Below, piece by piece: positions 10,916 to 22,524 of a stretch of DNA of 64,000 nucleotides. Source of the DNA: Raphanus sativus (lineage: Eukaryota > Streptophyta > Magnoliopsida > Brassicales > Brassicaceae). The stretch covers positions 31,421,075 through 31,485,074 of the forward strand of contig NC_079514.1 in the NCBI RefSeq assembly GCF_000801105.2. The letters run 5' to 3'. Within the stretch, counting starts at the first letter, position 1, and each line of letters begins with the position of its first letter. The notes under the pieces are model-generated. The model did not search any database and was not told the DNA's origin. It was given only the letters and a program-made list of their open reading frames with translations. Made by a program: the position numbers and the translations under genes.

Positions 10916-12815
10916 TATATTTTAATATGGTTATCTATTAAATAAGACTTCATACTCATATTCATTTATACTTATATAAAAATAAATCATCAATAATAAA
11001 TTTTTAGATAAGAAAATTTTAATAATTTTAGTCAATTATAATCATTTTTAATCCAATGAAAAATTATAAATTAAAATATTAATTTTCACAATAATTGTTC
11101 TATACAAATTTTTAATTTACAATATTTATGTATTTTATATTGTATATAATTTTATTTTATTTTGAAATTAAATATATATATGTGCTTTAATTTGAATATC
11201 TATTAAATAAGATTTCCTATTATATGATTATTTGTATTTTCTATAACAAAATTTTTTAATCATTGATCATAAACTTTTAATGCTGAATTTTTGACAGTTT
11301 TAGTAATTTAGAGTTTTAAAAAGAAATTTGAATTATAACATACATAGAAAAATTTATATAATTTGTTTTATGGTTAATGTTATTGTCTAATTTACCTTTT
11401 CGAAACACTGCCTAATTTACTTAAGTAAATAAAATAATAGAAGGCGCATGAATTTTTATCAACTCTATATTATTCAAAATCATTAAATGTCATATATATA
11501 TATATATTCTAACCAAATTAGGTAATTTTGTAGTTTTTATTTAAAGAAAGAAATTTTTTTTTCATATATTAGTAATTATTACAGCAATACTATATTATTA
11601 TTATATAGTGGGTGAATGGTTGGGATGTATCTCTCTACTTTAGGTTTATTTATTTTTAAAGTACTAAATTTTACTAATCATGTTTTAATTTTATTTTTGA
11701 AAGTTAAAACCTTCAGCAAATTTCTATTAATTTTTACCAATCATGGTTTACCTTTACTTTCAAAACTACAGCAGAAAAACTAAAGCAAATTTTGTTCTTA
11801 TGTATTTTAGACAAAAACCTTAGATATTTGTTTTATATGTTGTAGAAACTGTAAAATGAAAAAAAAAATATTTATAATATCAAATAAATTAGATAATTAT
11901 AGTAAAACATCTATAAATATTTTAATTTAATTTTGTGTGTTTTAAAAATTATTGAAATATTTTAAATAACATAAATATTATTTACATATCACATCTTAAA
12001 TAACAGTAAACTTTGATAATTTATAAAAATCACTAATATAAATTATTTTAGTTGATAAAATAATTATTTTATATATACTTCACATATTTTATTTTGAAAT
12101 ATCTAAATCATATAACTTACAGTTACAACAATTTAACTACATCAAAAATTTCTACAGAAAAATCTACAGTAACAACTCTACGGCTACAACCAACTTATCT
12201 ACAGCTAAACTTTTAATGCTAAATTTTTATAGCTACAGTCGTATCAAACATCAATGATTTGTAAAAAAAAAAAAAAAAAAAAATTTCCTGAAATCAAAAT
12301 CATATTCATGAATGAATTTTAGAATTCATCAGATGTGACTGTTTTTTCTCTTTTTCGCAGAATGATTCTGTCGAATTTTTCTAGCGGGAAATGTAAGTGC
12401 TTATATCTCTTTGGATTGTTGTTGGTGTTATAAAATTAATTTTTCTTAGTTTGTCAGATCATTTTTTAACAGTCAAGTTTAATTTAATTTTATTTTCTGT
12501 TTATTTTATTTTTCTGCATTTCAATTTTCAACTCGTTTATAGTTTTGAAACAAAAACCAAAAAATAAAGGGAAGATTCTATTTTTTTTTAAAAACAGTTA
12601 AATAAACATAGATTTTTACTTCTTTGTATCTCTCTACTTTTGTTTCATCTCGCTAATTATCTAGTAAATTATTAAAAACAATCCTGTACTTTTGATATAT
12701 TTGTCTTAAATTTCAGTGTTCTGTTCTATATTCACAAAAAGATATCGTCATATCGATTAATATTATAGATTCGTACACAGTAATTGTCTCACAAATTTTC
12801 AAAACAACAAAACTA
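10916..12815. other. AT-rich intergenic DNA upstream of GL3
   Basis: No gene seen. It holds AT-rich low-complexity DNA, a (TA)n run near 11492-11506 and an A-run at 12260-12282. The stretch 12120-12250 repeats words such as CTACAG and ACAACT and may be an element remnant. Distal regulatory sites for GL3 may lie here, but none can be named. Confidence 0.5.
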
Positions 12816-13072
12816 CTCCCTCTGTTTTTAAAAGATTCATGTTTTAGAAAAAAAATTTGTTTCAAAAAGATATATTTTCTACATTTTCAAGACATTAATT
12901 AATGAAAAATTGTATATTTCCAAAAATATAATTGTATTTATTAAAATCTTATTGGTTCAAAATTTTGGGGAATTGTTAATTAATAAAAACAATGCATTGG
13001 TAACTAAAATTTTATGTTTTTCTTAATAAGTGTGAAAATTCTAAAATATGGATCTTATAGAAACAGAGGGAG
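12816..13072. repeat. Stowaway-like MITE upstream of GL3
   Basis: 257 bp, starting CTCCCTCTGTTTTTAAA and ending AGAAACAGAGGGAG, with TA directly on both sides (12814-12815 and 13073-13074). Inverted ends of this type and a TA target duplication are the hallmark of Stowaway (Tc1/mariner-type) MITEs. It ends about 340 bp before the GL3 start codon, so it may lie in or next to the promoter. Confidence 0.8.
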
Positions 13073-13415
13073 TAGTATTTATAACAACAATATTAAAAAG
13101 AAAGTAAGTGATATAAAAACAGAAACACAAACACTTATGTGTTTATTTGTCTTTTGCCGGCGGCAACCGAAACCATTTCATGCAAGTGACAAACTCAAAA
13201 AACCTTGCAATCCAATTTGTTTCATCTCTAATACTTCATAAAATCATGTAAAGTTCTTTTAGGTTTTTTCTTGTTCTTTTTCTTGTTTTTCTCTTATTTT
13301 TGGCAATAAATTAACATATTATCATTATTTTGTCTAGATCAGGACAAACTCTTTGTTTTCTTCTCCCTCCTGTATCATATCATATTTTGTTTCACCGTGT
13401 AGGGATGAAGAAACA
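13073..13415 (+). promoter_or_regulatory. Probable GL3 promoter and 5' leader
   Basis: This short stretch between the MITE and the GL3 start must hold the proximal promoter and leader. A pyrimidine-rich part at 13250-13400 is followed by TGTAG just before 13403, which could be a 3' splice site of a leader intron. An ATG at 13405 opens an 11-codon frame ending at 13437, overlapping the GL3 start out of frame; this upstream ORF could lower translation if it is in the mRNA. The transcription start cannot be fixed from sequence. Confidence 0.4.
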
Positions 13416-16400
13416 ATGGTTATGGGACAAAACATAACATCTGTTCCTGAGAATCTGAAAAAACAGCTCGCAGTTTCAATTCGAAGTATTCAATGGAGTT
13501 ATGCTATATTTTGGTCTGTCTCTGCTTCTCAGCCTGGGTAAGTTTCATAACCATAGTCCTTGAAAACTAATCAGTTTTGTTAGCTTTTAGCTATAAATTT
13601 TCATTGCTTAAGCTTGTTGTAGGAAGCTAGAAGTGCTTTTGATTTTTTCATGAACATTACCAAAATTTTTGAAAGTTACAAAACTTACGAAAATATTACT
13701 GATTTAAATCGAAAAATCATATTAACAGCTTTATGGGTTTTAATTCAAATCTTGTTTTTCGTCAATCTAAATTTCATCAGTGATGTTCTTCAACTCAAGA
13801 CAAAGTTTCTGAGTTTTCTTTTCTTCTTCTTCTTGAAGTTCTTCATTCTTTCAAATAAAATGTTATAGTTGTTTTTTCCCCTGATTCGAATAAGTTTTGT
13901 GTTAAAACCAAAGAGTGTTAGAATGGGGAGAAGGATATTATAATGGAGATATCAAAACGAGGAAGACGATTCAAGCTTCGGAGATCAAAGCTGATCAGCT
14001 TGGTTTACGGAGGAGCGAGCAGCTTAGAGAGCTTTTCGAGTCTCTCTCCATCGCTGAATCTTCCTCCACTGGAACCGCCGTGGGATCTCAAGTCACTAGA
14101 CGAGCTTCCGCCGCTGCACTCTCGCCGGAAGATCTCGCCGACACTGAGTGGTACTACTTGGTTTGTATGTCTTTCGTCTTCAAAATCGGTGAAGGGTAAT
14201 TCCGTCTTCCCAAAAATCAGCATTAACATTTATTACGTGGTGCGTCATGTCCAGTTCAGATTGATCTTTTTGCCAGTTTTTATAAAAAGACAAAATACGC
14301 TTTTATTACATGTAGGGTCTGGACATTTAGATTATGTTATCTGGTCCGGGCAAGATGTGGTCTGAAATAGAATAATATTTCCATTTAAGTTTGGTTTAGT
14401 TTAAGTTAAAAATAATTATGTGTTTGAATCCGTTGAATTTTATATAATTAAATAAATAAATAAATATAAATATATTTACGTCATTCAACTATCAATCTAT
14501 CATAGAACCGTTTGGTAAAACATAGAGGACATTTCGTTATTTCATATTAATCTATTTCTTTTGCAGAATGCCTGGACGTACGTTTGCAAACGATGAACCG
14601 ATATGGCTATGCAATGCTGGTACTGCTGATAGTAAAGTTTTTGGCCGTTCTCTTCTGGCAAAAGTAAGTTCTAGTATGTGTAGTCGCTGTCTAACTCTTT
14701 ATTTTTGACGACTCAAAACACTAAAGTCGATCGTTTATCTTTTTGTGCGTTTAGAGCGCTTCGGTTAATACAGTAATTTGCTTCCCGTTCCTTGGAGGAG
14801 TCGTTGAGATCGGTACCACAGAACACGTACGTAAGCCACATTCCAAAATTTTATCATTTGTTTTTGCTTTAGAATTTTCAGAATGAATAAGTACTCTTAT
14901 TACCGATTAATGCTAATACAATTGTTAATACACAAAAAAATGTTAATACAGAAACAGTAAAAATATTCTTGTTTGTGTTTTCATTTCATAGATTGCAGAG
15001 GACATGAACGTAATACAATGCGTGAAGAAATCATTCCTCGAAGCTCCTGCTTCACACGCTACAATATCACAACAAAGATCTGATTACCACATAGACAACG
15101 TCCTCGATCCGCAGCACATCCTAGGAGACGAGATCTATGCTCCTATGTTTGGTAATCGGCCTTTTCAAGCAACTTCTCCGAGCAGAACCACCAACGGTTT
15201 CGATCCCGAACACGATCAACTAGCAGAAGATCATGATTCGTTCATGGCCGAAGGAATCAACTCTCAAGTACAAAGTTGGCAGCACATGGACGATGAGCTC
15301 AGTAACTGCGTTCACCAATCGCTAAATTCCAGTGATTGCGTCTCTCAAACGTTTGCTGAAGCAGGGGCTAGACGGGTCTCTTGCGGCGCAAGAAAAGGTA
15401 GGGTTCAAAGGTTAGGGCATTTTCAAGAGCAGCATAAAAATGTGAAGATGCTATCTTTTGATCCAAGAAATGACGATGTTCATTACCAAAGTGTGATCTC
15501 CACAATTTTCAAGACCAGTCACCAGCTGATTCTTGGACCACAGTTTCGGAACTGCGATAAGCGGTCAAGCTTCACAAGGTGGAAGAAACCATCATCATCA
15601 TCATCATTTGGAACCGCATCAGTTGTACCACCATCACAAGGAATGTTGAAGAAGATTATTTTCGAGGTTCCACGAGTGCACCAGAAAGAGAAGCTGATGT
15701 TGGATTCACCAGGGGTTGGGGATGAAACTGCGAACCACGCGGTTTTAGAGAAGAAACGGCGGGAGAAACTGAACGAACGGTTCTTGATCTTGAGATCAAT
15801 CATTCCTTCAATCAATAAGGTACTAGGTGGTTTTCCGGATAGAAATATTTACAAAAAAATATATTATAAAAATTATTAATATTCTAATTTTAATTTAATT
15901 ATTTTATCATTTATATTTATGATTATTTTAAATAATATTATATTATTTTAATCACATATATAATTTATATATATATAATATTGAGTCTATTTAGTTATTA
16001 CTTATGTATATCGAACTGTATATATTTCCCCAAATTTAACCATAGTATTTTTTGTGCTAAAAAATTAAAATTGATTTTTTTTTCCATTTGCACTTTTGAT
16101 TTTTAGCATAAAAACTTAGATAGTTTAAGTTACTCATTTTGTGGGTTATATTTAGTTACACATATTTCTTCAAACTGAAACATAATCACTTTTGATTCTA
16201 TTTAACTATATTTGATCAGTTTTATTTGTAGCATTAATTCAGTTTTTCATCTTAAATCTGCATATATACTTTCTTAAATTATTTTGTATAATTTGTTTTT
16301 GTGTGGATTAAAATAAGAGAAAAAACACAATGATGGTTAGTACAAAGTCTATAGATGAAGATAAAAGTTTGAAAACTCATGAATGGATATCAATATCTAC

Positions 16401-17679
16401 AAAATAATTAAAAAAAAAAATCTAAGTAACTTTATACTTTAGATGTAGAAAATGTAATTAAGAAATAGTACTTTTGATCACATAATTAAGAAATAATCTT
16501 AACCATACAAATTCATATTGGTTTATGTATTCTTGTTATAGGTGTATTGTGTTGTACAAATATATTTTTTTTTAAATGAACCCTTAAATTAATTTTTCTA
16601 ATAACCGAGAAAATAGACTGATATTAAGTATATAAAGAAAATAGACCAAGCCTATAAAATATACCTTATATATATTATTTTATTTTTGATGCTTATTTTA
16701 AAGATGAATCTGTTTTGTGAATTTTTCTTTTTATGAAATAACATTATATATAAAATTTATTTTCATAAAATATGTTTTCTCTCCTTTTTTGAAAATATAA
16801 TTTTTTTCGTTTTTACTATATAAATATTTATTTTTTATTAAATATCTTATATCAAAAACATAAAAAGGTTGTATAATTTAAAATTTAATAAGCATAAAGT
16901 ATAAAGTATTTTTAATAATGACGATTAGATATAAATATTTTAATTCAATAAGAGTATCTCTATAATTAACCGACGTAAGAATTAACGTGAATACAATACG
17001 TAGGAAACTGACTTCTCAAATAATAATATAGAGATATATAACTGAATTTTCGAAATTTTAAATCTTTATTATGTAATGAGTTTTGACTTATTTTGGTTTT
17101 TACATTTTCAATAGAGCGATAAAGTATCGATTCTTGATGATACAATTGGATATCTTCAAGAACTAGAGAAACGGGTTCAAGAACTAGAATCATGCAGAGA
17201 ATCGACCGATACAGAAACCCGTGGGACAACAACAATGAAGAGGAAGAAACCTTATGATGCAGGCGAAAGAACATCAGCTAATTGCACAAATAATGAAATC
17301 GGCTACGGGAAAAGAACTCATGTTGGACAAGCCGAACCAACAGAAACCAGTTTAACCGATAATTTAAGGATCAGTCCATTTGGTAACGAGGTGGTTATTG
17401 AGATGAGATGTGTTTGGAGAGAAGGAGTTTTGCTTGAGATAATGGATGTGATTAGTAATCTCAACTTGGATTCGCATTCGGTACAATCCTCGACCGGAGA
17501 CGGTTTGCTCTGCTTAACCGTCAGTTGCAAGGTACAATTTGTAACCCTCTTACTTAAATCGGGATTTTTTTTTTTAAGGTGGACATATTGTGAAATGTTG
17601 GTTTCAGCACAAGGGTTCAAAAATAGCAACACCAGGAATGATCAAAGAGGCACTTAAAAAGGTTGCATGGATATGTTGA
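13416..17679 (+). CDS. GL3: GLABRA3-type bHLH transcription factor (7 exons)
   Basis: Subgroup IIIf bHLH regulator; in Arabidopsis GL3 joins R2R3-MYB and WD40 (TTG1) proteins to drive trichome fate, root-hair patterning and anthocyanin genes in the nucleus. Exons by splice sites: 13416-13537, 13914-14195, 14567-14663, 14755-14826, 14992-15819, 17115-17531, 17608-17679; joined length 1890 nt, 629 aa (about 637 in Arabidopsis). The N-terminal MYB-interacting region has QWSYAIFWSVSASQPG and VLEWGEGYYNGDIKTRKTIQ. The bHLH basic region and helix 1 (NHAVLEKKRREKLNERF) end exon 5; helix 2 (SILDDTIGYLQEL) opens exon 6, followed by an ACT-like C-terminus ending VAWIC. It resembles GL3 more than EGL3 (QASEIKADQLGL, HIDNVLDPQ). 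Intron 5 is 1295 bp because of a Helitron. Two helix-2 region residues differ from Arabidopsis as I recall it. Confidence 0.95.
15823..17034 (-). mobile_element. Non-autonomous Helitron in GL3 intron 5
   Basis: 1212 bp. Read on the minus strand it begins TCTCTATATTATTATTTGAG and ends CCACCTAG, i.e. 5'-TC and 3'-CTAG, with host A (15822) and T (17035) on the plus strand, as expected for Helitron insertion between A and T without target duplication. The 3' hairpin is degenerate here, but the related copy at 33201-34610 keeps it. No coding capacity. Removing it leaves an intron of 83 bases beginning GTATATATAAC, normal for this gene family. Confidence 0.82.
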
Positions 17680-18530
17680 AGACATTTTAGCTTTCCCGCT
17701 TAGATTTTGTAATCTTTGGCATTCTTCTAATGTTAGGAATTTTTGAAAAACCAAAAAAAAAACAATTATTTTATTTCTTCTATTTGTTGTTGGTTAATGT
17801 AGGCGAAGAACTAAAAAGGGAACTTGAGATTTTCTTTGAAGGTAGATTGTTTTCAAAATATTTTGTTTTTGTTCTAAATTGAGCATATGAGTAACATGAT
17901 GGAAATCATCTTGCGACTCTCTCTATAGGCTCGCACCAAGAAACTTGAAAATCGAATTAATTATAGATTTTAAACTCTACACTTGGGAAATTAAAAATCA
18001 TGTTATGCAAGTTATGAACAAAATCATTGACTAGTAGTCACTGCACAGCACAGCACAGAATATTCAATGTACCAATTTTTATGGAAATATATATTCTCTA
18101 AGACAAGAACATAATATCTTTCCTTTTCAAGTGCGAAACCGAAAGCATAAAATTCAAAGACATTAATTCTGGTATATACACAATGATGACCAGTGAAAGA
18201 TGATATATAGAGAGAATGGTGAAGATGATTAGGACTTTGCCCTGAAACATCCTTCTCTCCGGTATGAAATGAAAACTCAATTACTTTGTTTATATATCTC
18301 TTAACATCATATTGCTTATAATACTGCTTACAAAATTTTGATTTCCAAATTGAGTGAGACCATCGAGATTAGGAATCGACTCTCTGCTTTTGAAACATAA
18401 TTTATCTATCACTCTTTATGTATATATGATCCTTTTCGATACACTACAACGACTGGGGTTGTTTTTTTTTTCTGTCTTGCAGTTGAAATCTGTAAGATCT
18501 GAGTGAAAAAAAGAAGACAGTCTTTGAAGA
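17680..18530. other. Intergenic between GL3 and the next gene
   Basis: The GL3 3' UTR and the promoter and leader of the next plus-strand gene must share this 850 bp. A pyrimidine-rich stretch with TCTTGCAG at 18474-18481 just before 18482 could be a leader splice acceptor. A small minus-strand frame at 18098-18280 has no recognisable feature. Nothing else seen. Confidence 0.45.
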
Positions 18531-19877
18531 ATGGGAGATGAGCCAAGGTTTAGTGAGAAATGGGAGTTCAGAAGGCAAGAGAACAACTTTGATGATGATT
18601 CTTCAAGCGATGATCCAGATTCATATTCAACTCACGAACCGAATATTCATAACACAAATCCCGTTCTCGACTCTAATCAGCTAGACAATGGAACAAAAAC
18701 AGTGACTACTACGACGGAGCAACCTGTGAAAACACGGAAGAGAAGGAGCAAGAAAGATGAGAGTAAACCTGAGAAAGCTAAACAAGTAAGGAGAAGGAAA
18801 CCTAAAACTGTTTGTGCAGAGGAGAACAATAAGGAAACAGTAATAGAGAACAAGAAAGAGGAAACCGTGGTGGATGAAGTTGGAATGTTTATGAAGACGT
18901 TGCTTGATGATCTTACAGCTACGAGAGAGAGCTTAATGGATTGGATGAACACTGAGTTGAATGGACCATTGGATCAAAATGTTGTGTCTCGACCACCTCC
19001 AAAGAAGAGAGCGGTTGCTTCTGCGAAGAAGAGGAGGACAAAGAAGAAGGGCGAAGAGGAGGAAAATCAGAGGAAACATGAGGAGATTTGTCAAGAGATG
19101 AACAAAACAAAAGAGAAGAGCTCAGAGGTTGTGCAGAACGGTGGAGATCAAGCTCAACAACTTGATTATGATGTTGGACCGTTGGATATTATCCTCAGGA
19201 GCGGTCATGAACAAGGACAACAAGGTATTGTTGCGCAAACTGAGATCGAGAATGCGACAGCCATGAATGAGAAGAAGAGTGTTGTTTTGGCCATTGAAGC
19301 TCCAAAGGTAAGACAGAGACAAAAGAAGACGAGAGAAGCCAACACCATTAAAAACAGATCCGAAACTAAGAAAGATGACAACTTTGCGATACCCTATGTG
19401 CCACAGCTGTCTTCATCGCCATTGTTGCAGAGCTTTCCGGTAGGTTCTTCGTTGTTCCCTTCGTCAAGCCAAGGGGTTGCTTGTTCAGCAAGTAATAACT
19501 ACCAACCGATGCAACCACCAATAGTACCTCAGTTCTCTGATCTTTTTGAATTTCAGACAGGATTCACAGGAGGACAAGGATTTGGGAATGCTCTGTTTCA
19601 CAACAATGGTTACTTCTCTGGTTTTCCGGCAGCTTCCCAATCTAATCTGATGGCACAACTGAATCATACGACTTACTCACAGCAGAGAGACAACAGTAAT
19701 ACGTTCGGAGGACTGCAAATGAATCCTACGACTTATTCACAGCAGAGAGACAACAACAATATGTTTGGAGAACTGCAAATGGTCGGTGGAGCCATACATC
19801 CATATTCCGGTAACAGATTCGAGGTTAGTAACGGTAATAACAGCCTCTCCAGTTACAGAACTAGCTCAGGTAGATAA
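18531..19877 (+). CDS. Uncharacterised basic, probably nuclear protein (At5g41320-like)
   Basis: A single-exon frame of 448 aa. I do not recognise a catalytic or named domain. Visible: an acidic, Ser/Asp-rich N-terminus (FDDDSSSDDPDS near residue 20); a Lys/Arg-rich stretch near 68-92 (TRKRRSKKDESKPEKAK) and another near 157-175 (PPPKKRAVASAKKRRTKKK), both like nuclear localisation signals; a short conserved-looking block EVGMFMKTLLDDLTATRESL near 116-135; and a Gln/Asn/Ser-rich C-terminus with a repeated TTYSQQRDN..FG.LQM unit. Its position between GL3 and the BTB gene matches the Arabidopsis locus of unknown function, from memory. The start fits: first ATG after a pyrimidine-rich leader. 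Confidence 0.8.
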   Translation: MGDEPRFSEKWEFRRQENNFDDDSSSDDPDSYSTHEPNIHNTNPVLDSNQLDNGTKTVTTTTEQPVKTRKRRSKKDESKPEKAKQVRRRKPKTVCAEENNKETVIENKKEETVVDEVGMFMKTLLDDLTATRESLMDWMNTELNGPLDQNVVSRPPPKKRAVASAKKRRTKKKGEEEENQRKHEEICQEMNKTKEKSSEVVQNGGDQAQQLDYDVGPLDIILRSGHEQGQQGIVAQTEIENATAMNEKKSVVLAIEAPKVRQRQKKTREANTIKNRSETKKDDNFAIPYVPQLSSSPLLQSFPVGSSLFPSSSQGVACSASNNYQPMQPPIVPQFSDLFEFQTGFTGGQGFGNALFHNNGYFSGFPAASQSNLMAQLNHTTYSQQRDNSNTFGGLQMNPTTYSQQRDNNNMFGELQMVGGAIHPYSGNRFEVSNGNNSLSSYRTSSGR

Positions 19878-20134
19878 ACATCGGTTACAGAGAGAAGAGC
19901 AACAATTATTATCTACCTGTAGAGATGACCTCAGTGACTTTACTTTATGTTTTAAGACGCAACAAAAATGTAAACTGTTGTTCACATGTCTTTGTTTTTT
20001 GGTAAAATTGCAAACAGAAAAGGATTTTTTGTTCTTCTTCAACTCTCCTTGTCCCTAACGAATTAAGAGTTTCTGTTCCCTTTTCTCTTTTGGTTGGCAA
20101 CAAATCATCGGTCTAAGCTTCTATCTATCATATA

Positions 20135-20371
20135 CTCCCTCTGTTTTTTAAAGATAGATGTTTTAGAAAAATAAATTGTTTCATAAAGATGTATTTTTTA
20201 TGTTTCCTATACAAAAATTGCAAATTTCAATAAAATTGATTGAATTTATTGAAAGACTATTGGTTAAAATGCATTGGAATTTGATAATTTCTAAAAATGA
20301 TGTATAGTTAATGTGTTTTCTTAATATGTGTGAAAACACCAAAACATACATCTTTAAAAAACAGAAGGAAG
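20135..20371. repeat. Stowaway-like MITE
   Basis: 237 bp, CTCCCTCTGTTTTTT at the left, AACAGAAGGAAG at the right, TA on both sides. Internal sequence (AGATGTTTTAGAAA, TTGTTTCA, CATTGG) resembles the copy at 12816-13072, so these two belong to one subfamily. It lies about 260 bp after the stop of the preceding gene. Confidence 0.78.
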
Positions 20372-21079
20372 TATATAAAAACTGTTGTACAAACCTTATC
20401 AATTAAAATTCCATCCACTTCCAAGTTACAAAAACCAAAAGTAATTCTCTCTAAGAGTAACTCGATAATGAATTATTCGGCCACAATGAACCATTACACT
20501 CTGGACAATGAGAGTAGCACCTCTATTTGTTTCCACGGGCTCTACTTTCAAACTCTATTCATCCATCTCACTTAAAATAATCAAAACCTCAGACGCTTGG
20601 AGCCTAAAAGGTGGTCAAGCTCTACATGTCTTAGAACCGCGCCCCCAAAGATCTGACGCCTGAGATGTAAATATTAGCTATTGACTTACCATGTTTTTTC
20701 ATAGGCTACAACACTAAGCTCTAAACCTGGCTTCAAATATAAGCGAAAGTTACGATTAATCAATACTTTCCCATCAGACTATCTTAACACCCAAGCGATC
20801 CTACGTTTCATTTGAACCATTCCTCCTCTGGAAAAGTTTTGCCCTCCATCGTACCTTCTGTCCTATAGTTTGAGTTAGAGATTCTCCCACGTCAGCAGCC
20901 GGGAAGTAAAAGATTATCTAATTATGTTCTGTGCCAGCCTCTTTACTTAAAAGTCAATAAGATCATTCACCAACAGATCAATTTTTATAAACATATTCTT
21001 AATCCATCGTACACTCTCATACCACCATCAAACAACCACATATCAATTCATACTCCTACCCCGCTTGATACTGGGGACA
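20372..21079. other. Intergenic between converging genes
   Basis: The 3' side of the minus-strand BTB gene (stop at 21080). GC content rises from about 20580, but no coding frame with recognisable content is open; the region may include the BTB 3' UTR and an old element remnant. No RNA gene seen. Confidence 0.45.
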
Positions 21080-22432
21080 TTACATTGATACTCCACGACT
21101 CGAACTCTGCCAAACCTCGACCGCCTGTTGATCCTTCCTTGTCACAAACATTCTGCTCCCTCCAAACACCAATCCAGTTACCTTGTTTTCTCCTGAGCCT
21201 GCCACAAACGAGTTCTTCCTAAAAACCCTCTCTTCCAACACATCCCGTCTCGCATTCCCTACCAAACCCGTAATCACTTCAGACCAAAGCTCAATCCCAT
21301 CACCTTTACTACAAAACACATGATCCCCATAACTCTCTATCTTACACCCAACTCCTTTCCTCTCATTCAAGCTCCTCTTCCTCTCTTCTCCAAGACAAAC
21401 CCACCGATCCCCCTCCTTACCACCTCCTAAACCCCTCAAATCCGTGTAGAAAACCTCCCCTGAAGACACACCAACTTTAAAAACCGCAGAGAGATTCTCC
21501 GAAACAGTGACGTCAGCGAAACAATCTTCCCTCTCATTAATCTCACAAACCATATTCCTCGACCTAACATCCCAAAACCGCACGTGACCACTCACGCCGG
21601 AAGGACTAGCGTGAGAGCCGGAGACCATCAGCAAGTTACAGCTCCCAATCCATCTCAACTTAGTCGACGGGATCGCCGAAGAATCACTTCCACGATCGAG
21701 CTCTAAGACGGGCAACAAGGTGGAGAGATCGTACACCATAACCGAATTCGAGTTCCTCCTGCTGGATTCGAAGCTGGCGAACAGAAACTCGGAGGAAGAA
21801 CCAACAGCTTGAACCGTCGAGCTAGCCACGTTCTCCCAGTTCAGAGCCGTTTGTACCGATCCGCCGCTCTCGAGATCGATGATCTGCAGGCCTGGGAAGT
21901 CGGTGGCTCCGGCTGCTAAAACTCCCGGGGAGATCTCGAGAAGCGAATCCACGGCGGAGAAGTTGGTGAGAACCGTCGATTTCCGCCGTAACGACCAGTC
22001 GAACGAGGTGATCTTGCTCCCGTGCGCCACGTGGAGACCTCCTCCTCCCGTCGGCGCGATCGTGGAGGGAGAGTCTCGGCCGTTTAACCGGAGGACGCGG
22101 GATTTGCGGAGATCGAAGGCCTCGAACTGGGAGGGGTTCGAGAGGGAGTCGATGAGGAAAGGCTCGATTCCGTAGTGTCTTGACTCTTCGATGAGGTCTC
22201 GGACGTCGGAGGTTGATCGCGCGGGGAGGTTTCCCGTGCGGAGGATGTAGAGGAGGACGGAGAAGAGAGCGGGATCTCGATCGAGGAAGCGAGTGGATGA
22301 CTCGGTGGCGAGTTTGGAGAGGGGGGAATCGGTTCCGGCTAGGGTTAGGGTTTGTTTCGTCGTCTGGAAGATTCGGCCTCCTACGTTGATGGAGACGATA
22401 TTCGATTCGTTAGCTGTGGCCGGAGTATTCAT
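21080..22432 (-). CDS. BTB/POZ (KCTD-like) protein with WD-like propeller
   Basis: Single exon, 450 aa. Residues about 11-100 form a T1/KCTD-type BTB domain: IVSINVGGRIFQTTKQTL, then FLDRDPALFSVLLYILRTG. The remainder has repeats of a beta-propeller type, e.g. SKITSFDWSL and SGHVRFWDVRSRNMV. Plant proteins of this design are thought to act as substrate adaptors of CUL3 ubiquitin ligases; the substrate is not known here. Position matches Arabidopsis At5g41330 (from memory). The start is the first ATG of the frame; the upstream region carries a duplicated 137-bp unit. No breaks seen. Confidence 0.9.
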   Translation of the reverse strand: MNTPATANESNIVSINVGGRIFQTTKQTLTLAGTDSPLSKLATESSTRFLDRDPALFSVLLYILRTGNLPARSTSDVRDLIEESRHYGIEPFLIDSLSNPSQFEAFDLRKSRVLRLNGRDSPSTIAPTGGGGLHVAHGSKITSFDWSLRRKSTVLTNFSAVDSLLEISPGVLAAGATDFPGLQIIDLESGGSVQTALNWENVASSTVQAVGSSSEFLFASFESSRRNSNSVMVYDLSTLLPVLELDRGSDSSAIPSTKLRWIGSCNLLMVSGSHASPSGVSGHVRFWDVRSRNMVCEINEREDCFADVTVSENLSAVFKVGVSSGEVFYTDLRGLGGGKEGDRWVCLGEERKRSLNERKGVGCKIESYGDHVFCSKGDGIELWSEVITGLVGNARRDVLEERVFRKNSFVAGSGENKVTGLVFGGSRMFVTRKDQQAVEVWQSSSRGVSM

Positions 22433-22524
22433 CGGAGCAAATCACAAAACCTCCTCTTTCTTTACGCAGTGAGAGAAGAGTCGTTGAAGTTGAACTTTCT
22501 ACTAACCAGTAGGTGGTTGGTCTA

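Noticed and set aside
13943..14365. 140-codon frame overlapping GL3 exon 2 in another frame
   Set aside because: It runs through the exon 2 splice donor and has no family features; the GL3 frame explains the conservation.
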